From Porphyromonadaceae bacterium UBA7087 (GTDB lineage: Bacteria; Bacteroidota; Bacteroidia; Bacteroidales; Muribaculaceae), in contig DKYZ01000084.1 in assembly GCA_002493515.1 (NCBI GenBank), positions 1 to 64,000 of the forward strand: a stretch of DNA of 64,000 nt. Reading direction: 5' to 3'. Under the pieces are notes generated by a model that was given only the letters and a program-made list of their open reading frames with translations, made no database searches and was not told where the DNA came from. Made by a program: the position numbers and the translations under genes. Below are positions 52,950 to 62,539 of this stretch, piece by piece (the first letter of the stretch is position 1; each line of letters starts with the position of its first letter).

Positions 52950-54986
52950 ATGTCAACTGGAAAAATTGGGGTTACTACCGAAAATATTTTCCCCGTAATC
53001 AAGAAATTCCTTTACAGCGACCACGAGATCTTCCTCCGTGAGCTCGTTTCAAATGCAATCGACGCTACCCAGAAGCTGAGGACCCTCTCTTCATTCGGCG
53101 AGTTCAAGGGTGAGCTCGGCGAGATGAATGTCAAGGTTTCCGTCGACAAGGAGGCCGGCACTCTGACCGTCTCCGACCACGGAATCGGCATGGATGCATC
53201 CGACATTGAGAAATACATCAACCAGATTGCGTTCTCCGGCGCAGAGGAGTTCCTTGCAAAATACAAAGACACCGCCAACTCTATCATAGGCCATTTCGGC
53301 CTCGGTTTCTATTCGGCTTTCATGGTCTCGAAGAAAGTCGTGATTCGCTCCCTTTCCTATAAGGAGGATGCCAAGGCCGTGGAATGGAGCTGCGACGGCT
53401 CTCCGGAATATGAGATGAAGGAGATCGAGAAGGAAGGAAGAGGCACTGACGTGATACTCTACCTCGATGACGACAGCAAGGAGTTCCTTGAGCAGGCCCG
53501 CATCGACACTCTTCTCAAGAAATACTGCCGTTTCCTCCCCGTGCCTGTGATTTCCGGAAAAGAGCAGGAGTGGAAAGACGGCAAATATGTCGACACCGAC
53601 AAGGACCGCGTGATAAACGCCACCGAGCCGCTCTGGACAAAGAAGCCCTCCGACCTCAAGGACGAGGACTACCTTCGTTTCTATCACGAGCTGATGCCCG
53701 GAAACGAAGACCCCATGTTCTGGATTCACCTCAATGTGGACTACCCCTTCAACCTCACCGGCATTCTCTACTTCCCCAAGATCAAGAGCAATATCGACAT
53801 TCAGAAAAACCGCATACAGCTCTACTGCAACCAGGTCTATGTCACCGACCAGGTGGAGGGCGTCGTTCCTGAGTTCATGACCCTCATGCAGGGTGTCATC
53901 GACTCTCCCGACATTCCGCTCAACGTCAGCCGAAGCTATCTCCAGGCCGACCAGCAGGTGAAGAAGATATCCTCATATATCTCCAAGAAGGTGGCCGAGA
54001 AGCTCGACAAGATGTTCAAGGACGACCGCAAGGCTTTCGAGAGCAAGTGGGACGACATAAAGATTTTCATCGAATACGGTATGCTGACCGACGAGAAGTT
54101 CTACGAGGCCTCGAAGAAATTCTTCCTCCTCAAGGATGTGGAGGGCGCTTATTTCACTCTTGAGGAATACCGCAAGCTCATCGAGGCAGAACAGACCGAT
54201 AAGGACAATACCGTAATCTACCTCTATGCTACCGACAAGGCAGAGCAGTATACCTATATAAAGGATGCCCAGGACCTCGGTTACAGCGTCCTCCTCATGG
54301 ACGGACAGCTTGACCCTCACCTCGTCTCGATGCTCGAGAGCAAGATTGAGAAGACCCGCTTCGTAAGGGTTGACTCTGATATCGCGGAGCGTCTGATCGT
54401 GAAATCAGACTCCAAGGAGGCCGGTCTCTCTCCGGAGCAGACCGACATGATGTCGACTCTCTTCCGCACCCAGATTCCGGAGATCGAGAAGACCAATTTC
54501 ATCGTGACTTTCGCACAGCTCAGCGCCGAGGCCTCTCCGGCCACCATCACGCAGAATGAGTTCATGCGACGCATGAAGGAGATGGCGGCAATGCAGCCCG
54601 GTGCCGCTTTCTACGGCGAGATGCCCGACAGCTATGAGCTCGTGGTCAATACCGCCCAGCCCGCTGTCAAGAAAATCATCGAGCTTGCATCCGACGCTCT
54701 TAGCGCTGAGGTGACTCCGATACGCTCCGAGATAGAGACCTTGAACAAGGAAATCGAGGATGCCCGCAAGGCTGCTTCCGACAAGAAGGAGCAGGCTCCC
54801 GACCTTTCTGAAAAGGAGTCAAAGGTAGCGGATCTCCGCAAGCGCGAGGAGGATATCATCCGCACTTACGCTGCGGCCCAACCCAACGTAAAGCAGATCA
54901 TAGATCTCGCCCTTCTCCAGAGCAACCTCCTCAAGGGGGAGAAGCTCAACGAGTTCATCCGTCGCTCTGTCTCGCTCCTTTCATAA
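52950..54986 (+). CDS. htpG: molecular chaperone HtpG (Hsp90)
   Basis: ATP-driven cytoplasmic chaperone. Start ATG 52950 (MSTGKIGVTTENIFPVIKKFL), the normal opening; an in-frame ATG at 52815 is rejected. 678 residues: GHKL ATPase with FLRELVSNAIDATQKL, DHGIGMDASDIEKYINQIAFSGAEEF and GHFGLGFYSAFMVSKKVV, then the middle domain (PLWTKKPSDLKDEDYLRFYHEL) and a C-terminal dimerisation part with a coiled-coil-like Lys/Glu stretch near 590-640. No CIRCE or clear sigma-32 box was seen. Confidence 0.96.
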   Translation: MSTGKIGVTTENIFPVIKKFLYSDHEIFLRELVSNAIDATQKLRTLSSFGEFKGELGEMNVKVSVDKEAGTLTVSDHGIGMDASDIEKYINQIAFSGAEEFLAKYKDTANSIIGHFGLGFYSAFMVSKKVVIRSLSYKEDAKAVEWSCDGSPEYEMKEIEKEGRGTDVILYLDDDSKEFLEQARIDTLLKKYCRFLPVPVISGKEQEWKDGKYVDTDKDRVINATEPLWTKKPSDLKDEDYLRFYHELMPGNEDPMFWIHLNVDYPFNLTGILYFPKIKSNIDIQKNRIQLYCNQVYVTDQVEGVVPEFMTLMQGVIDSPDIPLNVSRSYLQADQQVKKISSYISKKVAEKLDKMFKDDRKAFESKWDDIKIFIEYGMLTDEKFYEASKKFFLLKDVEGAYFTLEEYRKLIEAEQTDKDNTVIYLYATDKAEQYTYIKDAQDLGYSVLLMDGQLDPHLVSMLESKIEKTRFVRVDSDIAERLIVKSDSKEAGLSPEQTDMMSTLFRTQIPEIEKTNFIVTFAQLSAEASPATITQNEFMRRMKEMAAMQPGAAFYGEMPDSYELVVNTAQPAVKKIIELASDALSAEVTPIRSEIETLNKEIEDARKAASDKKEQAPDLSEKESKVADLRKREEDIIRTYAAAQPNVKQIIDLALLQSNLLKGEKLNEFIRRSVSLLS

Positions 54987-55047
54987 GGGGACTGCGACAC
55001 ATTCTCCATGGATGCCGGAATGCGACAGCCATGCGGATAATCACCAT

Positions 55048-55091
55048 AGCCAGGGTCTGAAAATGTTTATTTTCAGGCCTTGGCTTTTTTT
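55048..55091 (+). terminator. intrinsic terminator of htpG
   Basis: 17-base-pair stem AGCCAGGGTCTGAAAAT with ATTTTCAGGCCTTGGCT (two G-U pairs), loop GTTT, followed by a run of seven T. Confidence 0.9.
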
Positions 55092-55127
55092 ATTCCCCTA
55101 ATCGTAGGATTTTAGAAAGGAAAATGA

Positions 55128-55135
55128 TAAATTTG
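55128..55135 (+). promoter_or_regulatory. -7 promoter box of ligA
   Basis: TAAATTTG; predicted start near 55140, leader about 68 bases to ATG 55208. Confidence 0.65.
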
Positions 55136-55207
55136 TAGTCTCACTGAGTTTCGCGAACTGCAATTCGCTCTCCGAGGCGTGCGCGGACATTTATTCATTC
55201 CTTATAT

Positions 55208-57223
55208 ATGACACCACAAGAGGCAAAAACCGAAATCGACCGGTTGAGAGAAGAAATCAACCGCCACAATTATAATTATTACGTTCTCAACTCCCCGGAA
55301 ATCAGCGATTTCAACTTCGACAGGCTGCTCCGCAGGCTTGAAAAGCTCGAAAAGGAGTTCCCGCAGTATCTTGACCCCCTCTCCCCTACCCAGCGCGTCG
55401 GCTCCGACCTGACAAAAGGGTTTGAGCACGTTGTCCATGCGCGCCCGATGATGTCACTCTCCAACACCTACTCCATCAATGAGGTCGACGAATGGTTCCA
55501 CCGCGTCTCGAAAGCCCTCGAGAGTGAGGACTTCTCAATTGTGGGCGAGATGAAGTTTGACGGCACCTCCATTTCCCTAACTTATCATGACGGACGCCTC
55601 GTGCGCGCCGTCACACGCGGTGACGGAACACAGGGCGATGACGTGACGGCCAATGTCAAGACCATACGCAGCGTCCCATTGCAACTCCTTCCCGGCGACT
55701 GGCCACAGGATTTCGAGATTCGTGGCGAGATTCTCATGCCCTGGGAAGTTTTCGAGAAACTTAACGCCGAGAGGGCCTACAACGAGGAGCCTCTCTTCGC
55801 AAACCCGCGCAACGCAGCCTCAGGCACTCTCAAGACACAAGACCCGCGTGAAGTGGCGAAACGCCATCTCGACGCCCGTTTCTATTATCTGCTGAGCGAC
55901 AATCTTCCTTTCGACAGCCATTACGAGAATATGCTTGCCGCGCAGCACTGGGGCTTCAAGGTATCGAAAGCCATGACCACCATGAAATCCCTTAAGGAGG
56001 TTGATGATTATATCGCTTACTGGGACGAGCACCGCAAGGAACTTCCTGTCGCCACCGACGGTCTCGTCTTCAAGGTCAATTCCCTGCGTCAGCAGCTCAA
56101 CCTCGGCTACACGGCGAAATCGCCTCGCTGGGCCGTGGCCTTCAAGTTCAATCCGGAGAGGGCATGCACGCCCCTGCGCTTCGTGTCGTTCGAGACGGGC
56201 AGGATGGGAATAGTCACTCCCGTGGCTAACCTGGAGCCTGTACAGCTTTCGGGCACGATTGTCAAGCGCGCATCCCTGCACAACAACGACATCATGCAGG
56301 AGCTCGACATCCACCAGGGCGACTGGCTGTATGTCGAGAAGGCCGGAGAGATAATACCACAGATCACTGGCGTGGAGAAGAGCCGCCGGCAGCCTGACGC
56401 GGAGAAGGTGGTCTTTGTAGACAAGTGTCCGGAATGCGGAACGCCTCTTGAGCGCATATACGGCGACGCTGCCTGGGTATGCCCCAACAAATATGGCTGC
56501 CGCCCGCAGATCACAGGGCGAATCGAGCATTTCTGCGCCCGGAGGATGATGAATATCGACGGCATCGGCGAGGAAACCGCCGAACTGCTTTATAATTGCG
56601 GTCTCGTGGAGCGTATCGGTCAGCTTTACGACCTTACGGAGGAGCGACTCGCCAGCCTCGACCGTATAGGAGAGAAGACAGCCCGAAGGATAATCAAGGG
56701 AATCGAGGACTCAAAGAAAGTGCCTTTCGAGAGGGTACTGTATGCCCTTTCCATCCCGAACGTAGGCGAGACCACCGCCAAACGACTTGCCAATGGCGTC
56801 AAGTCGATGGCTCACCTTAAAGAAATGGGACTGGAAGAGCTTTCCGCCCTACAGGACATCGGCCCTGTGATTGCCCGCAACATCCATGACTTCCTCCGCG
56901 AACCAGTGAACGCCGACAATATCGAGCGTCTTGAGGCTGCCGGCGTCCAGATGCAGCTGTCGGCGGATAAGCTCGCTCCGAAAGGCGATCTCCTCGATGG
57001 CAAGACAATCGTCATTTCCGGAACATTCGCCCGCCATTCGCGCGACGAATACAAGGAAATCATCGAACGCCAGGGGGGAAAGAATGCCGGCAGCATATCC
57101 AAAAAGACATCCTTCGTGCTTGCCGGAGAGAATATGGGGCCCGCCAAGCGCGAGAAATGCGAGAAGCTCGGCATTCCAATGATTTCCGAGGAGGATTTCC
57201 TATCCATGATAGGCGAAGCCTGA
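55208..57223 (+). CDS. ligA: NAD+-dependent DNA ligase
   Basis: Seals nicks in replication and repair using NAD+. 671 residues: Ia domain with YYVLNSPEISDFNFDRLLR, adenylated Lys116 in GEMKFDGTSIS, OB domain, four-Cys zinc finger (CPECGTPLERIYGDAAWVCP ... YGC) near 408-432, helix-hairpin-helix repeats about 445-570, BRCT about 590-668. Full length. Confidence 0.97.
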   Translation: MTPQEAKTEIDRLREEINRHNYNYYVLNSPEISDFNFDRLLRRLEKLEKEFPQYLDPLSPTQRVGSDLTKGFEHVVHARPMMSLSNTYSINEVDEWFHRVSKALESEDFSIVGEMKFDGTSISLTYHDGRLVRAVTRGDGTQGDDVTANVKTIRSVPLQLLPGDWPQDFEIRGEILMPWEVFEKLNAERAYNEEPLFANPRNAASGTLKTQDPREVAKRHLDARFYYLLSDNLPFDSHYENMLAAQHWGFKVSKAMTTMKSLKEVDDYIAYWDEHRKELPVATDGLVFKVNSLRQQLNLGYTAKSPRWAVAFKFNPERACTPLRFVSFETGRMGIVTPVANLEPVQLSGTIVKRASLHNNDIMQELDIHQGDWLYVEKAGEIIPQITGVEKSRRQPDAEKVVFVDKCPECGTPLERIYGDAAWVCPNKYGCRPQITGRIEHFCARRMMNIDGIGEETAELLYNCGLVERIGQLYDLTEERLASLDRIGEKTARRIIKGIEDSKKVPFERVLYALSIPNVGETTAKRLANGVKSMAHLKEMGLEELSALQDIGPVIARNIHDFLREPVNADNIERLEAAGVQMQLSADKLAPKGDLLDGKTIVISGTFARHSRDEYKEIIERQGGKNAGSISKKTSFVLAGENMGPAKREKCEKLGIPMISEEDFLSMIGEA

Positions 57224-57232
57224 TTTTTTTAG

Positions 57233-57240
57233 TAATTTTG
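57233..57240 (+). promoter_or_regulatory. -7 promoter box of the SPFH operon
   Basis: TAATTTTG just after the ligA stop; predicted start near 57245, leader about 60 bases. It should drive the five genes 57306-61948. Confidence 0.65.
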
Positions 57241-57305
57241 CATCATGATTCTCTCTCATCTTCAATGTCGCGGCGAAGCGTAAGCCGAGCCTAAAAAATC
57301 CGAAT

Positions 57306-58253
57306 ATGGCAAATCTAAACAAAAACATCGACAATCACGAGTATGAATACTCAGGAGCAACCATCAATGGCTTCGCCATGCTCTTCTTCACTTTCATCCT
57401 CATCCCGGCCCTCATAGTCCTGGCATTCGTATGCTGGGGAGACGCTCATGAAGGCCTCGCGATAGGAGTGTCAATCCCGCTGTTTCTGCTTTTTATCCTC
57501 GGCTGCGCCGGATATTTCATCCAGGAACCCAACGAGGCTCGCGTAATGATATTTTTCGGCAAATATTCCGGCACATGCCGCAAGGTAGGTTATTTCTGGG
57601 TGAATCCGTTCATGACCCGAAAGAAACTCTCCCTGCGCATACGCAACATGGACATAGAGCCTATCAAGGTCAACGACAAGATCGGCAACCCTGTGCTCAT
57701 CGGCATGGTGCTCGTATGGAAGATCAAGGACACCTACCGGGTGGTCTTTGACCTTGACTCCCAGTCGCTCGGAGCCTCCGGCTCCTCCATAAGCAACGCC
57801 GCCCTTGAGAGGTTCGTGCGCATCCAGAGCGATGCCGCGCTGCGTGAGGTGACCGGCCATTTCGCCTACGACCAGACCGGAGTCTCGGAGTCCGAGCTGA
57901 CCCTGCGCGAAGGGGGTGAGGAAATCAACGAGCTCCTTGAGCGCAAGATAAACGAACGCCTGTCGATGGCGGGAATGGAAGTCGTGGAGGCCCGCATCAA
58001 CTATCTGGCCTATGCCCCCGAGATCGCTGCCGTGATGCTGCGTCGCCAGCAGGCCTCGGCAATAATATCGGCACGCGAGAAGATTGTGGAGGGGGCTGTA
58101 TCAATGGTGGAGATGGCTCTCGACAGGATTGAGAAAAACAATATCGTGAGGCTCGACGAGGAGAAGAAAGCGGCTATGGTCAGCAATCTCCTGGTGGTGC
58201 TTTGCGCCGACGAACCCGTCACCCCGATGCTAAACACTACCCAGAACTCATGA
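57306..58253 (+). CDS. SPFH/band 7 domain membrane protein
   Basis: 315 residues: two N-terminal hydrophobic segments (about 23-45 and 52-72), then the SPFH domain about 75-270 (PNEARVMIFFGKYSGTCRKVGYFWVNPF, VARINYLAYAPEIAAVMLRRQQA-like) with a C-terminal helical part. Membrane scaffold/flotillin-like; exact role unknown. The stop overlaps the next gene by four bases (ATGA). Confidence 0.88.
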   Translation: MANLNKNIDNHEYEYSGATINGFAMLFFTFILIPALIVLAFVCWGDAHEGLAIGVSIPLFLLFILGCAGYFIQEPNEARVMIFFGKYSGTCRKVGYFWVNPFMTRKKLSLRIRNMDIEPIKVNDKIGNPVLIGMVLVWKIKDTYRVVFDLDSQSLGASGSSISNAALERFVRIQSDAALREVTGHFAYDQTGVSESELTLREGGEEINELLERKINERLSMAGMEVVEARINYLAYAPEIAAVMLRRQQASAIISAREKIVEGAVSMVEMALDRIEKNNIVRLDEEKKAAMVSNLLVVLCADEPVTPMLNTTQNS

Positions 58254-59038
58254 CAGAGACACTAAAGGAAACAGAAATCGACGGCGTGACGCTGCGTTAC
58301 GCCGAGGCGGGTCCGGACGACGGAATCCCGGTGATATTGATGCATGGATGGGGCTGCGACCATTCCACCGTGGCCTTCATAGAGGGCTGTCTCTCTCCCG
58401 GAATGCACATCTATAACCTCGACCTTCCGGGCCATGGCATGAGCACTGAGCCGCCTGAGGCATGGGGCATCGAGAGATTCACCGGGCTTGTGGAGAAGTT
58501 CATAAGGCTCAACGGCATCGACCGTCCTGTCCTCATAGGCCATTCATTCGGAGGCAGGATATCGATACTGCTCTCCTCGCGCAACGACGTGAGAAAGGTT
58601 GTTCTCGTTGACGCGGCAGGAATAAAGCCCCGGCGTCCGTTGAAATATTACCTGAAGGTCTATTCCTTCAAGGCAATGAAGCGTCTTGCCCCGGTTTTTC
58701 TCGGCAAAAAGAGAGGCAACGCCCTCATCGACCGCCGTCGGGCCAAGGCCGGCTCAGCCGACTATCGGAATTCCTCCCCTATGATGCGTGCTGTGATGAG
58801 CCGATGCGTAAATGAGGACCTCAAGCATGTGATGCCTTCAATCAAGGCCCCTGTCCTGCTCATATGGGGCGAGAACGACACCGCCACCCCACTCTCCGAC
58901 GCCAAGACAATGGAACGCCTGATTCCCGATGCCGGACTTGTAAGCTTCCCGGGCTGCGGCCATTACTCCTTCCTTGACAATCCGGCCGGCTTCAAGGCCG
59001 TAATCCTCGAATTCCTGAAAAAGGATATGAAACACTGA
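58250..59038 (+). CDS. alpha/beta hydrolase
   Basis: 262 residues from ATG 58250 (MTETLKETEIDGVTLRYAE). Oxyanion region VILMHGWGCDHST, nucleophile Ser in LIGHSFGGRISIL, catalytic Asp in LIWGENDTATP and His in FPGCGHYSFLDNPAGF. Soluble; substrate unknown. Translationally coupled to the SPFH gene and 24 bases before the MurF-like gene. Confidence 0.9.
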   Translation: MTETLKETEIDGVTLRYAEAGPDDGIPVILMHGWGCDHSTVAFIEGCLSPGMHIYNLDLPGHGMSTEPPEAWGIERFTGLVEKFIRLNGIDRPVLIGHSFGGRISILLSSRNDVRKVVLVDAAGIKPRRPLKYYLKVYSFKAMKRLAPVFLGKKRGNALIDRRRAKAGSADYRNSSPMMRAVMSRCVNEDLKHVMPSIKAPVLLIWGENDTATPLSDAKTMERLIPDAGLVSFPGCGHYSFLDNPAGFKAVILEFLKKDMKH

Positions 59039-59062
59039 CTTAAATAATTTCATATATACGAT

Positions 59063-60661
59063 ATGAGTGCTTTTTCAATTGTAGTCTACTCCCTCTGCGC
59101 CGTTTATATGGTGCTGAATTTCAAATACGACATCCAGATGCTCCAGCAGAACAGCTACCGCATCCCGCGCTACTGGAAATGGCTGCGGTCAAACATCGGC
59201 AGCTCCTGGCGGCTGGTGGACGTGGCTCTGCTGTTTCTGCTCTGGTCTGTGCTTCTGGATGTACGCCTGTCGATGCTGATAATAGCTGCGGCATGCCTTA
59301 CTAAAATCTGGATCATTCTGACGCGGAAATACAAGAAACCGCTCGCTTTCACGCGCCGCGTCTGGAGAATATATTCAGTAACCGCGCTGCTTTCGCTCGG
59401 CGGATTCATCGCGGTGGCGGTATGCTGCGGTTCCCGGCCAGACATCTGGGGATTATATCCCGCTCCCGTCATCACCCTCGGCACTCTGCTGCTCATCACG
59501 ATTCTCTCATGGGCCGTGGTGATTCTGGCCGTAATCATCCTGATGCCGGTAGAGAATGCGATCAACCGCCGCTATTGGAACGACGCCGACCGTATACTCC
59601 GCTCTATGCCCGACCTGACCGTGATAGGAATTACGGGCTCATATGGCAAGACAAGCACAAAGCATTATCTCAACCGCATCCTTTCCGAGAGTTTCGACGT
59701 GCTGATGACTCCCGGCTCATACAATACTCCCATGGGTGTGATACGCACCGTCAGGGAGATGATGAAGCCCTTCAACCAGATTTTCATCTGTGAGATGGGA
59801 GCAAAGCAGAAGGGCGACATTAAGGAGATCTGCGACCTCGTGCATCCCGACATGGGCATCATCACCGCTGTCGGTCCGATGCATCTGGAATCATTCAAAT
59901 CGATAGAGAATGTTCAGTCTACCAAGTTCGAGCTTGCCGACGCTCTTCCGGCCGGTGGCGTGGCTGTGATCAACAATGATTTCGAATACTGTGCCAACCG
60001 GCCTGTCAACAACACCACGGCGCTCCGTTACGGTGTGATGTCGAGTGACGGTTGTCAGTATTTCGCCTCGGATGTGGTTTATGGTCCCGACGGCACTACA
60101 TTCATTGTGAACGGTCCGGACGGCCTGAGACTTCCCCTTGCCACCAGCCTGCTCGGGGAATGCAATGTCTCCGACCTTCTTGCGGCAGTGATAATCGCCC
60201 TTCGGCTCGGTGTGCCTCATGAGAAGATTCAGTATGCCGTGGCCTCCATAGAACAGGTGGAGCATCGTCTGAGCATGGCCCGCACGCCGGCCGGAGTGAC
60301 AATAATCGACGATGCCTTCAACTCCAACCCTGCCGGATCGAAGATGGCGGTCGATGTGCTGTCGCATTTCAAAGGCGGCAAACGTATAATCGTCACCCCC
60401 GGCATGATAGAGCTGGGTTCCGAGCAGAAAGCGCTCAATGAGAAATTCGGCGAGTATATCGGAAAAGGGGTGGATGTGGTTATCGTGGTAGGTGAATACA
60501 ACCGCGAGGCAATCATGGCCGGGATACGCAAAGCCGGATTCAAGGAGGATAACCTGTATCCTGTGGCATCCTTTGCCGAGGCTCAGAAACTGCTCTCCAC
60601 CCTCCTCGCTCCCGGCGATACCGTGCTCTACGAGAACGACCTCCCGGACACTTTCAAATAA
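59063..60661 (+). CDS. Mur ligase family (MurF-like) protein with N-terminal membrane domain
   Basis: 532 residues. Residues 1-165 contain four or five hydrophobic segments (about 3-20, 52-85, 104-122, 135-162), absent from cytosolic MurF. The rest is a Mur ligase: ATP site GITGSYGKTSTKHYL at 189-203, EMGAKQKGDIKEI, central-domain His/Arg region, DDAFNSNPAGSKMAVDVL and C-terminal GMIELGSEQKALNEKFG. Probably ligates an amino acid or dipeptide to a cell-wall precursor at the membrane. It may be a second MurF-type enzyme; the canonical murF is not in this window. Confidence 0.85.
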   Translation: MSAFSIVVYSLCAVYMVLNFKYDIQMLQQNSYRIPRYWKWLRSNIGSSWRLVDVALLFLLWSVLLDVRLSMLIIAAACLTKIWIILTRKYKKPLAFTRRVWRIYSVTALLSLGGFIAVAVCCGSRPDIWGLYPAPVITLGTLLLITILSWAVVILAVIILMPVENAINRRYWNDADRILRSMPDLTVIGITGSYGKTSTKHYLNRILSESFDVLMTPGSYNTPMGVIRTVREMMKPFNQIFICEMGAKQKGDIKEICDLVHPDMGIITAVGPMHLESFKSIENVQSTKFELADALPAGGVAVINNDFEYCANRPVNNTTALRYGVMSSDGCQYFASDVVYGPDGTTFIVNGPDGLRLPLATSLLGECNVSDLLAAVIIALRLGVPHEKIQYAVASIEQVEHRLSMARTPAGVTIIDDAFNSNPAGSKMAVDVLSHFKGGKRIIVTPGMIELGSEQKALNEKFGEYIGKGVDVVIVVGEYNREAIMAGIRKAGFKEDNLYPVASFAEAQKLLSTLLAPGDTVLYENDLPDTFK

Positions 60662-60665
60662 TAAT

Positions 60666-61043
60666 ATGCTCCGGATTCTGTATGTAGCGGTTGGAAGCGC
60701 ATTGGGTGGAGTGGCACGGTATCTGGTGACCAAAATAATACAGCAGCATATCGCAACCCCCTTCCCCTGGGGCACGTTCGCCGTCAATATTATCGGGTGC
60801 CTCGTCATCGGTCTGATTTATGGTCTGGCTGACCGGGGTCTGAATATCAATGCCGATCTGAAGCTTTTCCTGACGGTCGGGTTTTGCGGCAGTTTCACCA
60901 CTTTCTCAACATTCGCGCATGAGAACTATCTCCTCTTCGATTCGGGAAATATCCTTACGGTGGCCATTTACGCCTCACTGAGTCTTTTTGCCGGCATAGT
61001 GGCTGCATACGGTGGACATGCTCTGGCAAACATAAACTTTTAA
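60666..61043 (+). CDS. crcB: fluoride ion channel CrcB/Fluc
   Basis: Inner-membrane F- exporter, working as a dual-topology dimer. 125 residues from ATG 60666 (MLRILYVAVGSALGGVARYL), four helices, with the signatures GGVARYLV, WGTFAVNIIGCLVIG and GFCGSFTTFSTFAHE. 4 bases after the MurF-like gene; no fluoride riboswitch precedes it, so expression follows the operon. Confidence 0.93.
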   Translation: MLRILYVAVGSALGGVARYLVTKIIQQHIATPFPWGTFAVNIIGCLVIGLIYGLADRGLNINADLKLFLTVGFCGSFTTFSTFAHENYLLFDSGNILTVAIYASLSLFAGIVAAYGGHALANINF

Positions 61044-61054
61044 TCCGTACGTCA

Positions 61055-61948
61055 ATGATCAAAAACAGGGAAAAAGAGATTTACAAGGTTACGCTGACTG
61101 GCAGCGTCGTCAACCTGTTGCTTCTTGCATTTAAGTTCGTAGCGGGATTCGTGGGCCACAGCTCCGCGATGATAGCCGATGCCGTCCATTCTCTGTCCGA
61201 CTTCATCACCGACGTGATCGTGATAGTATTTGTCAGGATAGCCGGGAAACCGGTGGACGAGGATCACGAATACGGTCACGGCAAATATGAGACTCTCGCC
61301 TCTGTGATTGTCGGCATCATGCTTGCCGTGGTGGGTGTGGGATTGGCTGTAAACGGAGTGGAGAAGACCATCGCGTTCTTCAAAGGGGAACCCCTTGAAT
61401 CTCCTGGCATGATTGCCCTTGTAGCGGCCCTGCTGTCGATTTTCGCAAAGGAAGTGCTCTATCAGTATACGGTGATTCGCGGCAGGAAGCTCAACTCCCC
61501 GGCTCTTGTGGCAAATGCCTGGCATCACCGCAGCGACGCCATGACATCAATTGCCACTCTAATCGGCATCGGAGGCGCGATGCTTCTCGGCCAGCGTTGG
61601 AACGTATTGGACCCGCTCGCGGCCGTGGTGGTAAGCGTCTTCATCCTCAAGGCGGCTTTTTCCCTGATGAAGCCCGGCGTGGACGAGCTTCTCGAGAAGT
61701 CGCTGCCTGACAAGGATAAAAATGAAATCGCGGCTATAATGACCGCGACTCCCGGTGTGGTGGCGTTCCATAGGCTTCGCACACGCCGCATAGGTTCCAA
61801 AGTGGCAATAGATGCCCACGTAAAGATGGGTGGCTCGCTTTCGCTCAGACAGGCCCACGACATTGCCTCAGAAATCGAACGTTCACTGAAACAACGCTTC
61901 GGACCCGATACCTACATCGGTATCCACATGGAGCCAGCAGATAGATAA
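61055..61948 (+). CDS. cation diffusion facilitator family transporter
   Basis: 297 residues, six helices. Zn/Mn site residues in DAVHSLSDFITD (TM2) and AWHHRSDAMTS (TM5). C-terminal cytoplasmic domain with GVVAFHRLRTRRIGSKVAIDAHV. Exports divalent metal (Zn2+, Mn2+ or Fe2+) against H+. 11 bases after crcB; last gene of the operon. Confidence 0.92.
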   Translation: MIKNREKEIYKVTLTGSVVNLLLLAFKFVAGFVGHSSAMIADAVHSLSDFITDVIVIVFVRIAGKPVDEDHEYGHGKYETLASVIVGIMLAVVGVGLAVNGVEKTIAFFKGEPLESPGMIALVAALLSIFAKEVLYQYTVIRGRKLNSPALVANAWHHRSDAMTSIATLIGIGGAMLLGQRWNVLDPLAAVVVSVFILKAAFSLMKPGVDELLEKSLPDKDKNEIAAIMTATPGVVAFHRLRTRRIGSKVAIDAHVKMGGSLSLRQAHDIASEIERSLKQRFGPDTYIGIHMEPADR

Positions 61949-61949
61949 G

Positions 61950-61978
61950 AATGGCCGGGACTCAATGCCCCGGCCATT
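61950..61978. terminator. bidirectional hairpin terminator
   Basis: Perfect 10-base-pair stem AATGGCCGGG / CCCGGCCATT with a 9-base loop between the CDF gene (+) and the sigma-factor operon (-). Confidence 0.8.
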
Positions 61979-61984
61979 GTCATT

Positions 61985-62536
61985 TCATTCTCTTCTCAGC
62001 GCCTTGTAATCGCACATGAACTCCCTGAACTTCATCGTTCCGATCACTCCGCCAACCAAGGCTCCGAGACAAACTCCTACCAGCGCCGGCAACTCTTTTG
62101 AAAACAGCCATATCATAAATCCTACAAAACCGATCGCGAACGGCATAAGCACCATCACACACTGCAGATGCAGCTTCCGGCAGTCCATCGCCCGCCCGAT
62201 TACCTCTGCCGTGGGCATCCTGTAGATGTCGATATCCCTCACCTTGTTGTGCAGATGCCAGTCCATAATCCCGCAGGCCAGGAAATAGACAACAAGGAAG
62301 ATTGACATTGGCACTCGTACACTCTCGTCGAAAATCGGATTCGTGGTCCAGACCAGACTAATCCCGGCAAACACGAACGCTATGGTATAGAATCTTCTGT
62401 ATCTGTCGGCAAGACGCATCAGCGCCGTCTTGCGCTCGCCTCTCAGAATCTCCGGCGACAATGCCGAGTCAAGCAGGCTCCCGTTATCCCCGGCGCCACT
62501 CTTGCGCCAGCTCTCTTTCATTCTTTCTTCATCCAT
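61985..62536 (-). CDS. four-helix membrane protein, probable partner of the ECF sigma factor
   Basis: 183 residues: a basic/acidic cytosolic N-terminus (MDEERMKESWRKSG), then four hydrophobic segments about 48-67, 75-93, 121-142 and 147-168. No known domain recognised. 3 bases after the sigma gene, the usual place for an anti-sigma factor or a regulated membrane protein. Anti-sigma function is inference. Confidence 0.75.
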   Translation of the reverse strand: MDEERMKESWRKSGAGDNGSLLDSALSPEILRGERKTALMRLADRYRRFYTIAFVFAGISLVWTTNPIFDESVRVPMSIFLVVYFLACGIMDWHLHNKVRDIDIYRMPTAEVIGRAMDCRKLHLQCVMVLMPFAIGFVGFMIWLFSKELPALVGVCLGALVGGVIGTMKFREFMCDYKALRRE

Positions 62537-62539
62537 AAC

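Noticed and set aside
60640..60665. Fluoride riboswitch before crcB
   Set aside because: Only 4 bases separate crcB from the preceding gene, so there is no room for an aptamer.
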